Part shown: one piece after another, positions 55,228 to 64,000 of the stretch
How positions within the stretch are numbered: the stretch's first letter is position 1
Layout of the letters: each line of letters begins with the position of its first letter
Origin: Clostridium sartagoforme
Lineage (GTDB): Bacteria; Bacillota; Clostridia; Clostridiales; Clostridiaceae
Direction of reading: 5' to 3'
Assembly: GCF_004794105.1 (NCBI RefSeq)
Contig: NZ_SRYR01000001.1
Coordinates: forward strand, 1,426,001 to 1,490,000
DNA length: 64,000 nucleotides
Position numbers and translations under genes: made by a program
Notes under the pieces: generated by a model
Database searches by the model: none
What the model was told of the DNA's origin: nothing
What the model saw: the letters and a program-made list of their open reading frames with translations, nothing else

Positions 55228-55503
55228 TTATTCTTCTACTTTATTTACCTTAGTAGCTATACCACTTTTTGAAATTTTAAGTTTAGTTCTTTCAGCACTT
55301 GACTCAATAACTACATAGTCATCTTCAACGATAACAACTCTTCCCATTATTCCGCCTCTAGTAATTATTTCATCATTTTTTTCTATAGCAGAAATCATTT
55401 CATTATATTTTTTTGTTCTCTTCTTTTCTGGTAGTATTAATAAGAAATACATAAGACCGAACATTAATGCAAATGGTAACACTAATGATAATATTGCTTC
55501 CAT
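55228..55503 (-). CDS. yajC: Preprotein translocase subunit YajC
   Basis: 91-residue single-pass membrane protein that associates with SecDF. The N-terminal TM is LVLPFALMFGLMYFLLILPE. A basic KKRTKKYNEM, then the beta domain with ITRGGIMGRVVIVEDDYVVIE, follows. The ATG at 55503 follows AAGGGAATG. It lies 104 bp downstream of tgt, in the common tgt-yajC-secDF order. Confidence 0.95.
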   Translation of the reverse strand: MEAILSLVLPFALMFGLMYFLLILPEKKRTKKYNEMISAIEKNDEIITRGGIMGRVVIVEDDYVVIESSAERTKLKISKSGIATKVNKVEE

Positions 55504-55607
55504 TTAATTCATTCCCTTCATTATAACTTTTGTTTATATATTTTGATAATAAAAACTATAACTTAATAATATAGTACTGTCAATTATATTAACAGATATT
55601 TAATACT

Positions 55608-56750
55608 TTAAGCTCTACCATTCCATTCTTTTAGCTTTTCTTCTTTAAACTCTTTAAAGTATCCTCCATCAATTGCATTTCTGATATCTTCCATAAGTTT
55701 ATTATAGAAATAAAGGTTATGAAGAACACAAAGTCTCATTGCAAGCATTTCCTTAGCCTTAAATAAATGTCTGATATAAGCCCTTGTATAACTCTTGCAA
55801 GCTGGACACTGACAACCTTCATCTATTGGTCTAGTATCAAGTTCAAACTTAGCATTCATTAAATTAATCTTTCCATCCCTCGTAAATACATGACCATGTC
55901 TACCATTTCTAGCTGGAAGTACACAATCAAAGAAGTCAACACCTCTGTCTACAGCTTCTAATATATTACTTGGAAGTCCAACTCCCATTAGGTAAATAGG
56001 TTTATCTTCAGGTAAATGAGGAACTACAGCATCTATAACTCTATACATTTCTTCATGAGTTTCCCCTACAGCAAGACCTCCAATAGCATATCCATCTAAG
56101 TCCATTTTAGTTATAGTTTTAGCATGCTCTATTCTAATATCTTCATAACAACCACCTTGGTTAATACCAAAAAGCATTTGTTCTTTATTTATAGTTTCAG
56201 GCAGAGAATTTAACCTATCCATTTCTACCTTACATCTTTCAAGCCATCTAGTAGTTCTTGCTACAGATTTCTCAACATAATCTCTAGTTGAAGGGTTTGG
56301 AATACATTCATCAAAAGCCATGGCTATAGTTGAAGCTAAGTTACTTTGTATTTGCATTGATTCTTCTGGTCCCATAAAGATCTTTTTACCATCTATATGA
56401 GAAGAGAAATAAACACCTTCTTCTTTTATTTTTCTCATTCCAGATAGAGAAAATACTTGGAATCCGCCTGAATCTGTAAGAATTGGTCTATCCCAGTTCA
56501 TAAATTTATGTAATCCTCCAAGCTCAGCAACTACCTTGTCTGAAGGTCTTAAATGTAAATGATAAGTATTAGAAAGCTCTACTTGACATCCTATTTCCTT
56601 CAAATCCATTGTAGAAACAGCACCCTTAATAACTGCTAATGTTCCTACATTCATAAATACTGGCGTTTCTATAGTTCCATGAGGAGTTTCAAACCTACCT
56701 CTTCTGGCCTTGCCATCCTTCTTTAATAAAGTATATCTTTTTTTACTCAA
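55608..56750 (-). CDS. tgt: Queuine tRNA-ribosyltransferase
   Basis: 380-residue enzyme that exchanges guanine 34 for preQ1 in GUN-anticodon tRNAs. It has nucleophile Asp in LPARNGRHGH's neighbourhood (FFDCVLPARNGR), base-binding DSGGFQVFS, and GGLAVGE. The zinc site is in CQCPACKSYTRAY...HNLYFYN. The ATG at 56750 follows AGAGGAAG. It is 21 bp after queA, the next enzyme in queuosine synthesis. Confidence 0.97.
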   Translation of the reverse strand: MSKKRYTLLKKDGKARRGRFETPHGTIETPVFMNVGTLAVIKGAVSTMDLKEIGCQVELSNTYHLHLRPSDKVVAELGGLHKFMNWDRPILTDSGGFQVFSLSGMRKIKEEGVYFSSHIDGKKIFMGPEESMQIQSNLASTIAMAFDECIPNPSTRDYVEKSVARTTRWLERCKVEMDRLNSLPETINKEQMLFGINQGGCYEDIRIEHAKTITKMDLDGYAIGGLAVGETHEEMYRVIDAVVPHLPEDKPIYLMGVGLPSNILEAVDRGVDFFDCVLPARNGRHGHVFTRDGKINLMNAKFELDTRPIDEGCQCPACKSYTRAYIRHLFKAKEMLAMRLCVLHNLYFYNKLMEDIRNAIDGGYFKEFKEEKLKEWNGRA

Positions 56751-56771
56751 AATTTCACTTCCTCTTCTAGT

Positions 56772-57800
56772 TTACTCTTTTATAAGCATTGAATCTCCAA
56801 AGGAGAAAAATCTATATCTTTCTTTTACTGCTTCATTATAGGCATTCATAACATTTTCTTTTCCTGCAAGAGCAGAAACTAACATAATTAATGTTGACTC
56901 TGGTAAGTGGAAATTAGTTATTAATTCATCTATAACCTTATATTTATATCCTGGATAAAGGAAAATATCTGTCCAACCACTTTGTTCTCTAACAAATCCA
57001 TTTTCATCTCCAATGGTTTCTAATGTTCTTGTTGAAGTAGTACCTACAGCAATAACTTTATTGCCCCTCTTTTTAGTTTCATTAATTATATCTGCATTTT
57101 CCTTATCTAAATGATAGAATTCAGAGTGCATAATATGTTCATTAATATCATCTACCTTAACAGGCCTGAAAGTTCCAAGACCAACGTGCAGTGTTAAATA
57201 TGCTATATTTATACCTTTTGCCTTAATTTCCTTTAATAATTCTTCTGTAAAGTGAAGACCTGCTGTTGGGGCTGCTGCCGAACCTTTTTCCTTAGAGTAT
57301 ACTGTTTGATATCTTTCCTTATCCTCTAGTCTTTCAGTTATATATGGCGGAAGTGGCATTTCCCCTAGTTCATCTAAAACTTGTTCAAATATACCATCAT
57401 AACTAAATTCAATTATTCTATTTCCTTCTTCCACTATATCAACAACTTCACATTTAAGCTTACCTTCTCCAAAGGTAAATCTTTGCCCTATCTTGGCTCT
57501 TTTACCTGGTTTAGCTAAACATTCCCACTTATCTCCTTCTATTCTTTTTAACAGAAGAAATTCTATTTTCCCACCAGTATTTTCTTTTTCACCTATAAGC
57601 CTAGCTGGCATTACTCTTGTATTATTTAATACTAAAGTATCTCCTTCATTTAAATAATCTATCACATCATGGAAAGATTTATGTTCTATACTTCCTGTCT
57701 TTTTATCTAAAACCATAAGTCTTGAAGCATCTCTTTTTTCTAAGGGATGTTGTGCAATTAATTCTTCTGGCAAATAAAAATCAAAATCACTTACTTTCAT
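56772..57800 (-). CDS. queA: S-adenosylmethionine:tRNA ribosyltransferase-isomerase
   Basis: 342-residue QueA, which builds epoxyqueuosine on preQ1-tRNA using the ribosyl group of SAM. It starts with [23 protein letters not shown] and contains [34 protein letters not shown] and TTSTRTLE. The ATG at 57800 follows AAGGAGATA. It is between ruvB and tgt. Confidence 0.97.
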   Translation of the reverse strand: MKVSDFDFYLPEELIAQHPLEKRDASRLMVLDKKTGSIEHKSFHDVIDYLNEGDTLVLNNTRVMPARLIGEKENTGGKIEFLLLKRIEGDKWECLAKPGKRAKIGQRFTFGEGKLKCEVVDIVEEGNRIIEFSYDGIFEQVLDELGEMPLPPYITERLEDKERYQTVYSKEKGSAAAPTAGLHFTEELLKEIKAKGINIAYLTLHVGLGTFRPVKVDDINEHIMHSEFYHLDKENADIINETKKRGNKVIAVGTTSTRTLETIGDENGFVREQSGWTDIFLYPGYKYKVIDELITNFHLPESTLIMLVSALAGKENVMNAYNEAVKERYRFFSFGDSMLIKE

Positions 57801-57832
57801 TGTATTATCTCCTTATCTATGGTCATTCATTC

Positions 57833-58855
57833 TTAGAACAACTTTTGTTGCTCACCATTTAACTTTTTATTTTTGCTTCTCCCCAAATGTTCATAAGCCT
57901 TATCAGTTGCAATTCTTCCCCTTGAAGTTCTTACTATAAAACCTGTTTGAAGTAAATATGGTTCATATACATCTTCAATAGTTCCAAGCTCCTCTCCAAT
58001 AAAGTAGGACAATGTTTCTATACCTACTGGTCCTCCATTAAAGTTATCAATAATTGCTTCTAAAATTTTATTATCTACCCTATCAAAGCCTTTATTATCA
58101 ACTTCAAGCAAATCTAAAGCAGCTTTAGCTTCCTTTGCACTTATTAATGAATTAGAATAAACTTCTGCATAATCTCTAACTCTTTTTAATAATCTATTAG
58201 CAATTCTAGGAGTACCTCTAGACCTTCTTGCAAGTTCTAGTGCTCCTTCTTCTGTAATATGGCAGTTTAGGACAAAAGCAGATCTTATTACAATCTCCTT
58301 AAGTTGTTCAACTGAATAATACTGCATATCACAAAGAACTCCAAATCTATCTCTAAGAGGAGATGTAAGCATTCCAATTCTAGTAGTTGCCCCTATTAAG
58401 GTAAACTTTGGCAAGTCCAATCTTATAGACTTTGCAGCTGCTCCTTTTCCTATTACAATATCTAGAACATAGTCCTCCATTGCAGGATATAATATCTCTT
58501 CTACATTTCTATTAAGTCTATGAATTTCATCTATAAATAAAACATCATTATCCTTAAGGGTAGTAAGTATAGCTGCTAAATCACCAGCCCTTTCAATAGC
58601 AGGTCCTGATGTTATCTTAAGCTCTCCATCCATTTCTTTAGCTATAATATTAGCTAAAGTTGTCTTACCAAGGCCTGGAGGCCCATAAAGAAGCACATGA
58701 TCTAAGGCTTCGCTTCTATTTTGAGCAGCCTTAATAAAGATACTTAATCTCTCCTTGACCTTATCTTGCCCTATATATTCCTCTAAACTTTGAGGTCTTA
58801 AACTTAATACACTTCCGTCTTCAAATATTTCCTGTGGTGTTATTATTCTTTCCAT
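57833..58855 (-). CDS. ruvB: Holliday junction branch migration helicase RuvB
   Basis: 340-residue AAA+ motor that drives branch migration with RuvA. It has Walker [10 protein letters not shown], Walker [10 protein letters not shown], sensor [18 protein letters not shown] and a C-terminal winged helix with [10 protein letters not shown]. The ATG at 58853-58855 follows AGAGGTGG; the upstream frame overlaps ruvA. It starts 11 bp after ruvA. Confidence 0.97.
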   Translation of the reverse strand: MERIITPQEIFEDGSVLSLRPQSLEEYIGQDKVKERLSIFIKAAQNRSEALDHVLLYGPPGLGKTTLANIIAKEMDGELKITSGPAIERAGDLAAILTTLKDNDVLFIDEIHRLNRNVEEILYPAMEDYVLDIVIGKGAAAKSIRLDLPKFTLIGATTRIGMLTSPLRDRFGVLCDMQYYSVEQLKEIVIRSAFVLNCHITEEGALELARRSRGTPRIANRLLKRVRDYAEVYSNSLISAKEAKAALDLLEVDNKGFDRVDNKILEAIIDNFNGGPVGIETLSYFIGEELGTIEDVYEPYLLQTGFIVRTSRGRIATDKAYEHLGRSKNKKLNGEQQKLF

Positions 58856-58866
58856 AATCCACCTCT

Positions 58867-59472
58867 CTATCCCATTAGAACCTTTAAACAATTCTTAATG
58901 ATATTTTCTAAACTTTCAGTCTTATCTACCTTACTTAAAGCTGCTTCAGCTTCCTTCTCTGAATATCCTAATGCTAGCAGAGCACTTAAAGCTTCTGCAA
59001 TATTCATAGTACTATTTGAAGCAATATCCATAAAATCTGATGAACTTTCATTATTACCTGAAATTTCTTCTTTCTTAATTTTATCCTTAAGCTCTAATAT
59101 AATTCTCCCAGCGGTTTTCTTACCTATACCAGGCGCCTTACATAAGTGCTTATCATCACCCATCATAATTGCATATCGTAAATTATTAATTCTACTAATA
59201 GATAATAATGATAACGCTGCCTTTGATCCTACACCATTAATGGATATTAACAATTTGAACATTTCAAGTTCTTCTTTTGTGTCAAATCCATAAAGCCCCA
59301 TGAAGTCTTGTCTAACTATCTGTTCAAGATATAACTTAACTTCTTCATCTATCTTTGGCATAGCTGACATAGTTGCACCTGAAGTAAACACCTTATATCC
59401 AATTCCATTATTTTCAACTATAATATAATCTTTATTTATTCCCTTATATCTTCCCTTTATGTATTCAAACAT
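58867..59472 (-). CDS. ruvA: Holliday junction protein RuvA
   Basis: 201-residue junction-binding subunit. The N-terminal OB domain is [20 protein letters not shown]. Two helix-hairpin-helix units follow ([18 protein letters not shown] and [20 protein letters not shown]), and domain III ([19 protein letters not shown]) contacts RuvB. The ATG at 59470-59472 follows AAGGAGTG. It is first in a ruvA-ruvB-queA-tgt-yajC series. Confidence 0.96.
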   Translation of the reverse strand: MFEYIKGRYKGINKDYIIVENNGIGYKVFTSGATMSAMPKIDEEVKLYLEQIVRQDFMGLYGFDTKEELEMFKLLISINGVGSKAALSLLSISRINNLRYAIMMGDDKHLCKAPGIGKKTAGRIILELKDKIKKEEISGNNESSSDFMDIASNSTMNIAEALSALLALGYSEKEAEAALSKVDKTESLENIIKNCLKVLMG

Positions 59473-59601
59473 AGACTGACACTCCTTTATGCATACCAAC
59501 TATACTTTACATCTTATTTTAATCTACACTATACTTTATCATTATAAATAAAATAATTCAACTTCTACAACTTATATATGTAAACATTCTATACAAAAAC
59601 T

Positions 59602-59639
59602 AAAGAGTTCCCTCAAGTATTTCTTGAGGCAACCCTTTT
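59602..59639 (-). terminator. Terminator of the degV gene
   Basis: Minus-strand stem AAAGGGTTGCCTCAAG/CTTGAGGGAACTCTTT with a five-base loop and a following T-rich tail. Confidence 0.8.
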
Positions 59640-59676
59640 CTTATTCTTATTATGTTAAAAGTTAAATAATGTTTTC

Positions 59677-60543
59677 TTATCTAGAATCTCCTATAAAGAA
59701 TAATGCCATTGTTCCAGGCCCTGAGTGACTTCCAATTACCGGTCCAACATTATTTATAATAACATCTTTTACTTTAATTTCACTAGTTATTAATCCCTTT
59801 AGATGTTCTGCTTCTTCTAAGCAGTCTCCATGACTAATAAATATAATCTGCTCCTCAGGATTAACAATTCTCTCAACTATCTTTTCCTGTAATACTTTAA
59901 TAGATTTTTTTCTACCCTTAACTTTAGATACAGGTGTAAGTCTACCTTCATCATCTACATGCATTATAGGCTTTATACTTAACATTGTTCCCACTATAGC
60001 AACAGAGCTTGAAACTCTACCACCTCTTTTTAAGTGATTTAAATCATCAACAGTAAACCAGTGATTTACTCTTAACTTGTTTTCTTCAATCCAATTTACT
60101 ATTTCCTCTTTACCTTTTCCTTCTTTAAGCATTTTAGATGCATAATAAACTAATAATCCTAGTCCCATAGATGCACTTTTCGAATCTATAATTGTAATAT
60201 CAGCATTTTCATTATCTAATTTAATATTTTCCATTGCTAATCTCGCACTATTAACACATCCACTTAAAGCTGATGAAAATCCTATATATATTATCGAATA
60301 TCCATCATTAACATACTTTTGGAATCTTTCTTGGAACTCTCCAACATTGGCTTGAGATGTTGTTGGCATTTCTCCATTTCTAATAAGCCTATAAAAATCT
60401 TTATAGTTTATACTTTCACCTAAGTCATCTGGAATTTCTTCCCCCTTAAGATTTACTCTAAGGGACATAACTTGAATATTATTTTCTTTTACAAAGTTAA
60501 TGGGTAAATCACAGCATGAGTCTGTAAATATTATTGTCTTCAT
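59677..60543 (-). CDS. DegV-family fatty-acid-binding protein
   Basis: 288-residue DegV protein. The N-terminal IFTDSCCDLP motif, PTTSQANVGEF, IYIGFSSALSGCVNSA and a C-terminal GSHSGPGTMALFF are diagnostic. Characterised relatives (FakB) bind fatty acids and present them to the kinase FakA; no fakA is seen nearby. The ATG at 60543 follows AGGAGGGGAAT. Single gene. Confidence 0.95.
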   Translation of the reverse strand: MKTIIFTDSCCDLPINFVKENNIQVMSLRVNLKGEEIPDDLGESINYKDFYRLIRNGEMPTTSQANVGEFQERFQKYVNDGYSIIYIGFSSALSGCVNSARLAMENIKLDNENADITIIDSKSASMGLGLLVYYASKMLKEGKGKEEIVNWIEENKLRVNHWFTVDDLNHLKRGGRVSSSVAIVGTMLSIKPIMHVDDEGRLTPVSKVKGRKKSIKVLQEKIVERIVNPEEQIIFISHGDCLEEAEHLKGLITSEIKVKDVIINNVGPVIGSHSGPGTMALFFIGDSR

Positions 60544-60625
60544 TATTCCCCTCCTATCTTTATCGCTATATCTTATACTATAATTATATTACTATTACGA
60601 AATAATTCCATAGTCTAATAATATT

Positions 60626-61777
60626 TTATTTTGCTTCTTCCTTACTTTGCCTAGATATATTAAGCAATATACCTATTGCCCCTAAATTAAAGACCAAGGA
60701 GGTTCCACCATAGCTGATAAAAGGCATTGGCACACCTGTTACTGGCATTGAACCTGTAACAACTGCAATATTTATTATTGCTTGAATTGCTATTACTGAT
60801 ATTATTCCAATAGAAATCAAGAATCCGTAGTTATCCCTAGCTTTAATAGCTATTGAAACTCCTTTAATAACAATAAACATAAATAATAAAACTATAAATG
60901 TACATCCAATAAGTCCAAGTTCCTCGCCAATAATTGCAAAAATAAAGTCATTATGAGGTTCAGGCATAAAAAGAGCCTTTTGTCTTGAATTTCCAAGTCC
61001 TGAACCCAAAATTCCTCCAGAACCAAGAGCATAAAAAGATTGTATTAATTGATAACTTTTTCCTGAAGTATCTGCCCAAGGATCTAAAAATGATGTAAAT
61101 CTATCTAATCTATAAGGTTGCAAATAAATTAAAAATCCTAATATTACAGCTCCTATTGGTACAAAAGAAAGTAAATGACTTAATTTTCCGCCTCCAACAA
61201 ATATCATTACAACAGCAACCATCATTACAATTACTGTAATACTTAAATTTTTACCTGCAAGGATTAGCACTGCAAAAGAAGCAGCAATTCCTAAGTAAAA
61301 TAGTGTTCCTTCCTTAAATTTCTTTATCTTATCTTTTCTTCTATCTATAAGTAAGGCAAGATAAAGAACTAAAACATACTTTGCTAGTTCTGAAGGTTGG
61401 AAGGATAGAGGTCCGATCCTTATCCATCTTGTCGCTCCATTAAGATTAACTCCTAAAAATAGTACTAAAACTAAGGCTAGGAAGGTCCCCATCACTAAAT
61501 ATGGAGTCCATTTTTTATAAATATGATAGTCTATGGACATAGTTACTAACATTCCGCATATTCCAACTATTGCCCATACGATTTCTTTAATAAAAAAGAA
61601 ATCACTATTCTCCTTTTCATATAAGGCATAGTAAGAACTAGAGGAATATACCATAATAATACCTATGAAAAGTAGTATTAAAATTCCACATAGTAGCCCA
61701 TAATCTATATCTTTCATCTTTATTCTTTTTTTTAGTTTTCTATGTCTTCTTTTACTTCCTCTACTAACTGTATTCAT
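60626..61777 (-). CDS. SEDS-family peptidoglycan polymerase (FtsW/SpoVE)
   Basis: 383-residue polytopic membrane protein with about ten TM segments after a very basic N-terminus (RGSKRRHRKLKKRIKMK). The SEDS motifs GATRWIRIGPLSFQPSELAK, GLGNSRQKALFMPEPHNDFI and GMPMPFISYGG mark the FtsW/SpoVE branch. It polymerises glycan strands with a cognate class B PBP. The preceding spoVD-like gene lies 18 bp upstream, which favours a septal or sporulation role (SpoVE). The ATG at 61777 follows a GGAGAAAA site. Confidence 0.93.
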   Translation of the reverse strand: MNTVSRGSKRRHRKLKKRIKMKDIDYGLLCGILILLFIGIIMVYSSSSYYALYEKENSDFFFIKEIVWAIVGICGMLVTMSIDYHIYKKWTPYLVMGTFLALVLVLFLGVNLNGATRWIRIGPLSFQPSELAKYVLVLYLALLIDRRKDKIKKFKEGTLFYLGIAASFAVLILAGKNLSITVIVMMVAVVMIFVGGGKLSHLLSFVPIGAVILGFLIYLQPYRLDRFTSFLDPWADTSGKSYQLIQSFYALGSGGILGSGLGNSRQKALFMPEPHNDFIFAIIGEELGLIGCTFIVLLFMFIVIKGVSIAIKARDNYGFLISIGIISVIAIQAIINIAVVTGSMPVTGVPMPFISYGGTSLVFNLGAIGILLNISRQSKEEAK

Positions 61778-61795
61778 TTTTTCTCCTACTACCCA

Positions 61796-63997
61796 TTATT
61801 TTAAATTTAATTTAACTTTAGTTCCTTTTTCAATTAATTTACCTGATAATACATCTTGACTATCTACTACACCAGTACCGTTAGCTTTATAAGTAATATT
61901 TAAACTATCTAATATTTTCATGGCTTCCTCTAAAGTTTTTCCTTTTAAATCTGGCATAATAAGTTTATTTCCATCAGTATTATCATCTACTAAATTAACA
62001 CTTATAGTAGAACCACTTTCCACTAATGATCCTGGATAAGGTTCCATACTATTTACCTTCTTAGTAGTTGATTCAACATCTATATTTAATCCACTTTCTT
62101 CTAAAATTTTCTTTGCTTCTTCTGTTGTTTTACCTCTTAATTCTGGCACAACAACTTTTTCCTTTTCATTATATCTATCTGTATAAATTTGAGAATCTAA
62201 ATAAGTAAATAACTCTCCTAATAAAGATTTTAAAAGTGGAGTTGTAACTGGCCCACCATAATATTGTCCATTACTAGGATTTACAACTTTTATATAAATA
62301 GTTACTTGAGGATCCTCTACAGGATATAAGGCTAGTACTGAAGCTATATATTTATCAGATGAATACCCCCCAACTACTGGATCTACAGTTTGAGCTGTAC
62401 CAGTCTTACCACCTACTCTTCTTTCTGATCCCATCAATGTTCCACCTGGTTGTCCACCATTAATTGTTCTCTCTAAATAGTCTCTTAAAGTTGCTGTGGT
62501 TTCTTCTGATATAATATTTTCTTCAATAGTTGGCTTAAATACTTCATCTATTACTTTAGTACCATTTCCTGCATTATAACTTATATCTTTCATAATATGA
62601 GGTTGAATTAAATCTCCACCATTTGCTATAGCATTAAATGCTGTTAATAGTTGAAGGCTGTTTACAGTATTAGTTTGACCAAAAGCTATAGTTGCAAGGT
62701 CCATTTCACTAGCATCACTAACTGACTTTACAATTCCTTCTGATTCCTGTGGTAAATCAACTTTAGTAACTTGTCCAAAACCAAATTTATCAATATACTC
62801 CTTTAACTTTGGATACCCTATTCTAGATCCTAGCTCCATAAATCCAACATTACATGAATTTTGAAGAATTTCAGGTAAGGTTTGAGTACCATGACCAGAT
62901 AAATTCCAACATTTTATAGTTGTTGATCCAAACTTAACTCCACCATCACAATAGAAGGTATCATTTTCACTAGCTAGTCCTTCTTCTAATACTGCAGCCA
63001 TTGTTATATTCTTAAATGTTGATCCTGGCTCAAAGGAATTGCTTACTGCATCATTCTTTAACATATTTTGAAGTTTTTCAGAATCATCAGCACCTTCAAA
63101 CTTTTCATATTCATCATAAGGATTATTAGGATTAAAATCCGGCTTATTTGCCATAGCAAGTATTTCTCCGTTATGAGGATTCATTACTATTACATTTACT
63201 TCAGTAGCCTTATTATCAGTCAACGCCTTTCCAGCTACCTTTTCAGCCATTAATTGAATATTCTCATCTATAGTTAAGGATACATTTTTTCCATCAACAG
63301 GATTAGCAAATTTAACTGTTTGGAAAGGTAACTCCTTAAGACTTCCATCTACCTCTGCTATTTTATATCCCGGAATACCTGTTAGCTCTGAATCATACTG
63401 AAGTTCTACTCCATTTAATCCAACGTTATCAAAATTAACGCTACCTAAAGCATGAGCTAAGAAATTATTATTTGGATAATACCTCTTAGGATTAATAGAT
63501 ATAACAACACCATATATTTTTAAATCTTTAATTCTATCAGCAACTTCCTTATCTATTCCCTTAACTAAAGTAGTTGTAGAAATTCTTACTCCCTCTTCAT
63601 TTACCGGCTCTAACTTCTTCATGACTTCATCATAAGGTACTCCTGAGGCTTCAGATAATTTTCTTGCAACTTCTTCCTTAGTAGTCTTATTTTCTTCATC
63701 TTTAATATAAATATCTATTGCCTTTAAATCTAAATCTACTCTATAAACATCAATAGATGTTGCAAGTATAGATCCATTCCTATCTGTTATATCTCCTCTA
63801 TCGGCTGCAACTGTTACCTGAGAGTTCCATTGTCCTTGAGCCATATGCTTGTACTCTTTACTCCTATAAATCATTATGTAGGTTAGTCTTCCTATAAGTG
63901 CTAGAAAAACCAAACATACTCCTATAGTTACATATAAAGCTCTTTCTCTTGAATTATTATTGTTTTTTTTAGTATTATTTTTAGTTCTTCCCTTCAT
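61796..63997 (-). CDS. spoVD: SpoVD/PBP2-type penicillin-binding protein with two PASTA domains
   Basis: 733-residue class B PBP. A basic N-terminus and TM (about 24-46) come first, then a pedestal domain. The transpeptidase domain has Ser-x-x-Lys in PGSTFKN (near 325), SCN in QNSCNVGF, and KTGT in GGKTGTAQT. Two C-terminal PASTA domains (VVPELRGKTTEEAKKILEE and LIMPDLKGKTLEEAMKIL) follow. It cross-links peptidoglycan during septation or spore cortex synthesis, together with the SEDS protein downstream. The ATG is at 63995-63997; its ribosome binding site lies outside the window, so the start is tentative. Confidence 0.94.
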   Translation of the reverse strand: MKGRTKNNTKKNNNNSRERALYVTIGVCLVFLALIGRLTYIMIYRSKEYKHMAQGQWNSQVTVAADRGDITDRNGSILATSIDVYRVDLDLKAIDIYIKDEENKTTKEEVARKLSEASGVPYDEVMKKLEPVNEEGVRISTTTLVKGIDKEVADRIKDLKIYGVVISINPKRYYPNNNFLAHALGSVNFDNVGLNGVELQYDSELTGIPGYKIAEVDGSLKELPFQTVKFANPVDGKNVSLTIDENIQLMAEKVAGKALTDNKATEVNVIVMNPHNGEILAMANKPDFNPNNPYDEYEKFEGADDSEKLQNMLKNDAVSNSFEPGSTFKNITMAAVLEEGLASENDTFYCDGGVKFGSTTIKCWNLSGHGTQTLPEILQNSCNVGFMELGSRIGYPKLKEYIDKFGFGQVTKVDLPQESEGIVKSVSDASEMDLATIAFGQTNTVNSLQLLTAFNAIANGGDLIQPHIMKDISYNAGNGTKVIDEVFKPTIEENIISEETTATLRDYLERTINGGQPGGTLMGSERRVGGKTGTAQTVDPVVGGYSSDKYIASVLALYPVEDPQVTIYIKVVNPSNGQYYGGPVTTPLLKSLLGELFTYLDSQIYTDRYNEKEKVVVPELRGKTTEEAKKILEESGLNIDVESTTKKVNSMEPYPGSLVESGSTISVNLVDDNTDGNKLIMPDLKGKTLEEAMKILDSLNITYKANGTGVVDSQDVLSGKLIEKGTKVKLNLK

Positions 63998-64000
63998 AAT

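Overview
The window is AT-rich clostridial chromosome, probably Clostridium sensu stricto. The evidence is the very low G+C, strong GGAGG-type ribosome binding sites with frequent TTG and GTG starts, two T-box leaders, a SpoVD/FtsW-SpoVE pair, split ThrE exporters, HemZ, EFR1-type ferredoxin and DUF1461 proteins, and the gene order secD-secF-(recJ position)-apt-relA-dtd-hemZ-hisS-aspS. I could not fix the species. No rRNA, tRNA, CRISPR array, transposase, integrase or phage gene was seen.

Layout. 1-14.7 kb is mostly housekeeping: the 5' part of valS with its T-box leader, a 42-residue small protein, a PfkB sugar kinase, a TPR protein, a membrane transglutaminase-like protein, recX, an M16 peptidase, an OmpR-type two-component system, an unknown gene pair, a membrane-anchored GH113-like protein, topB and a VanZ-like membrane protein. 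14.8-20.8 kb is an accessory patch of single genes separated by long AT-rich spacers: an Arr-type rifamycin ADP-ribosyltransferase with an extra N-terminal helical domain, an ECF sigma/anti-sigma pair, a lipoprotein, a NUDIX hydrolase and a LURP-one-like protein. Three of these genes lie downstream of copies of the same ~70-bp module, and the patch ends in tandem 150-bp repeats. 20.8-42.6 kb holds metabolic, wall and transport genes: an SDR that may be the EF-P 5-aminopentanone reductase, an M19 dipeptidase with a metallophosphoesterase, two wall amidases, xth, a chemotaxis receptor, glyA, a split ThrE exporter, ferredoxin, asnA with an Asn T-box, a CsoR/CstR-family repressor, an aldehyde plus alcohol dehydrogenase pair, DUF1461, EFR1, an APC permease, an alpha/beta hydrolase and a GntR-ABC operon. 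42.9-64 kb is a long block on the minus strand: relA-dtd-MBL-hemZ-hisS-aspS; apt; secD-secF-DHH; ruvA-ruvB-queA-tgt-yajC; degV; and spoVD with ftsW/spoVE.

How the genes work together. The minus-strand block joins translation and stringent response (RelA, Dtd, HisS, AspS), protein export (YajC, SecD, SecF), queuosine tRNA modification (QueA, Tgt), Holliday junction processing (RuvA, RuvB) and septal or spore wall synthesis (SpoVD, SEDS protein). The ALDH/ADH pair suggests reduction of an acyl or aldehyde intermediate to an alcohol.

The unexplained signals are mostly non-coding. There is a three-copy intergenic element whose palindromic arms keep a constant 65-68 nt spacing (6.6, 25.9 and 50.7 kb). 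There is a two-copy element with an identical 24-bp core inside different hairpin stems (14.2 and 21.7 kb). There are tandem 150-bp units with a compensated stem (20.4-20.8 kb), and the repeated upstream module of the accessory patch. Protein oddities are a RecJ-position DHH protein lacking catalytic aspartates, a GH113-like protein apparently lacking its acid/base Glu, and a CsoR-family protein with Tyr in place of the metal-ligand His.
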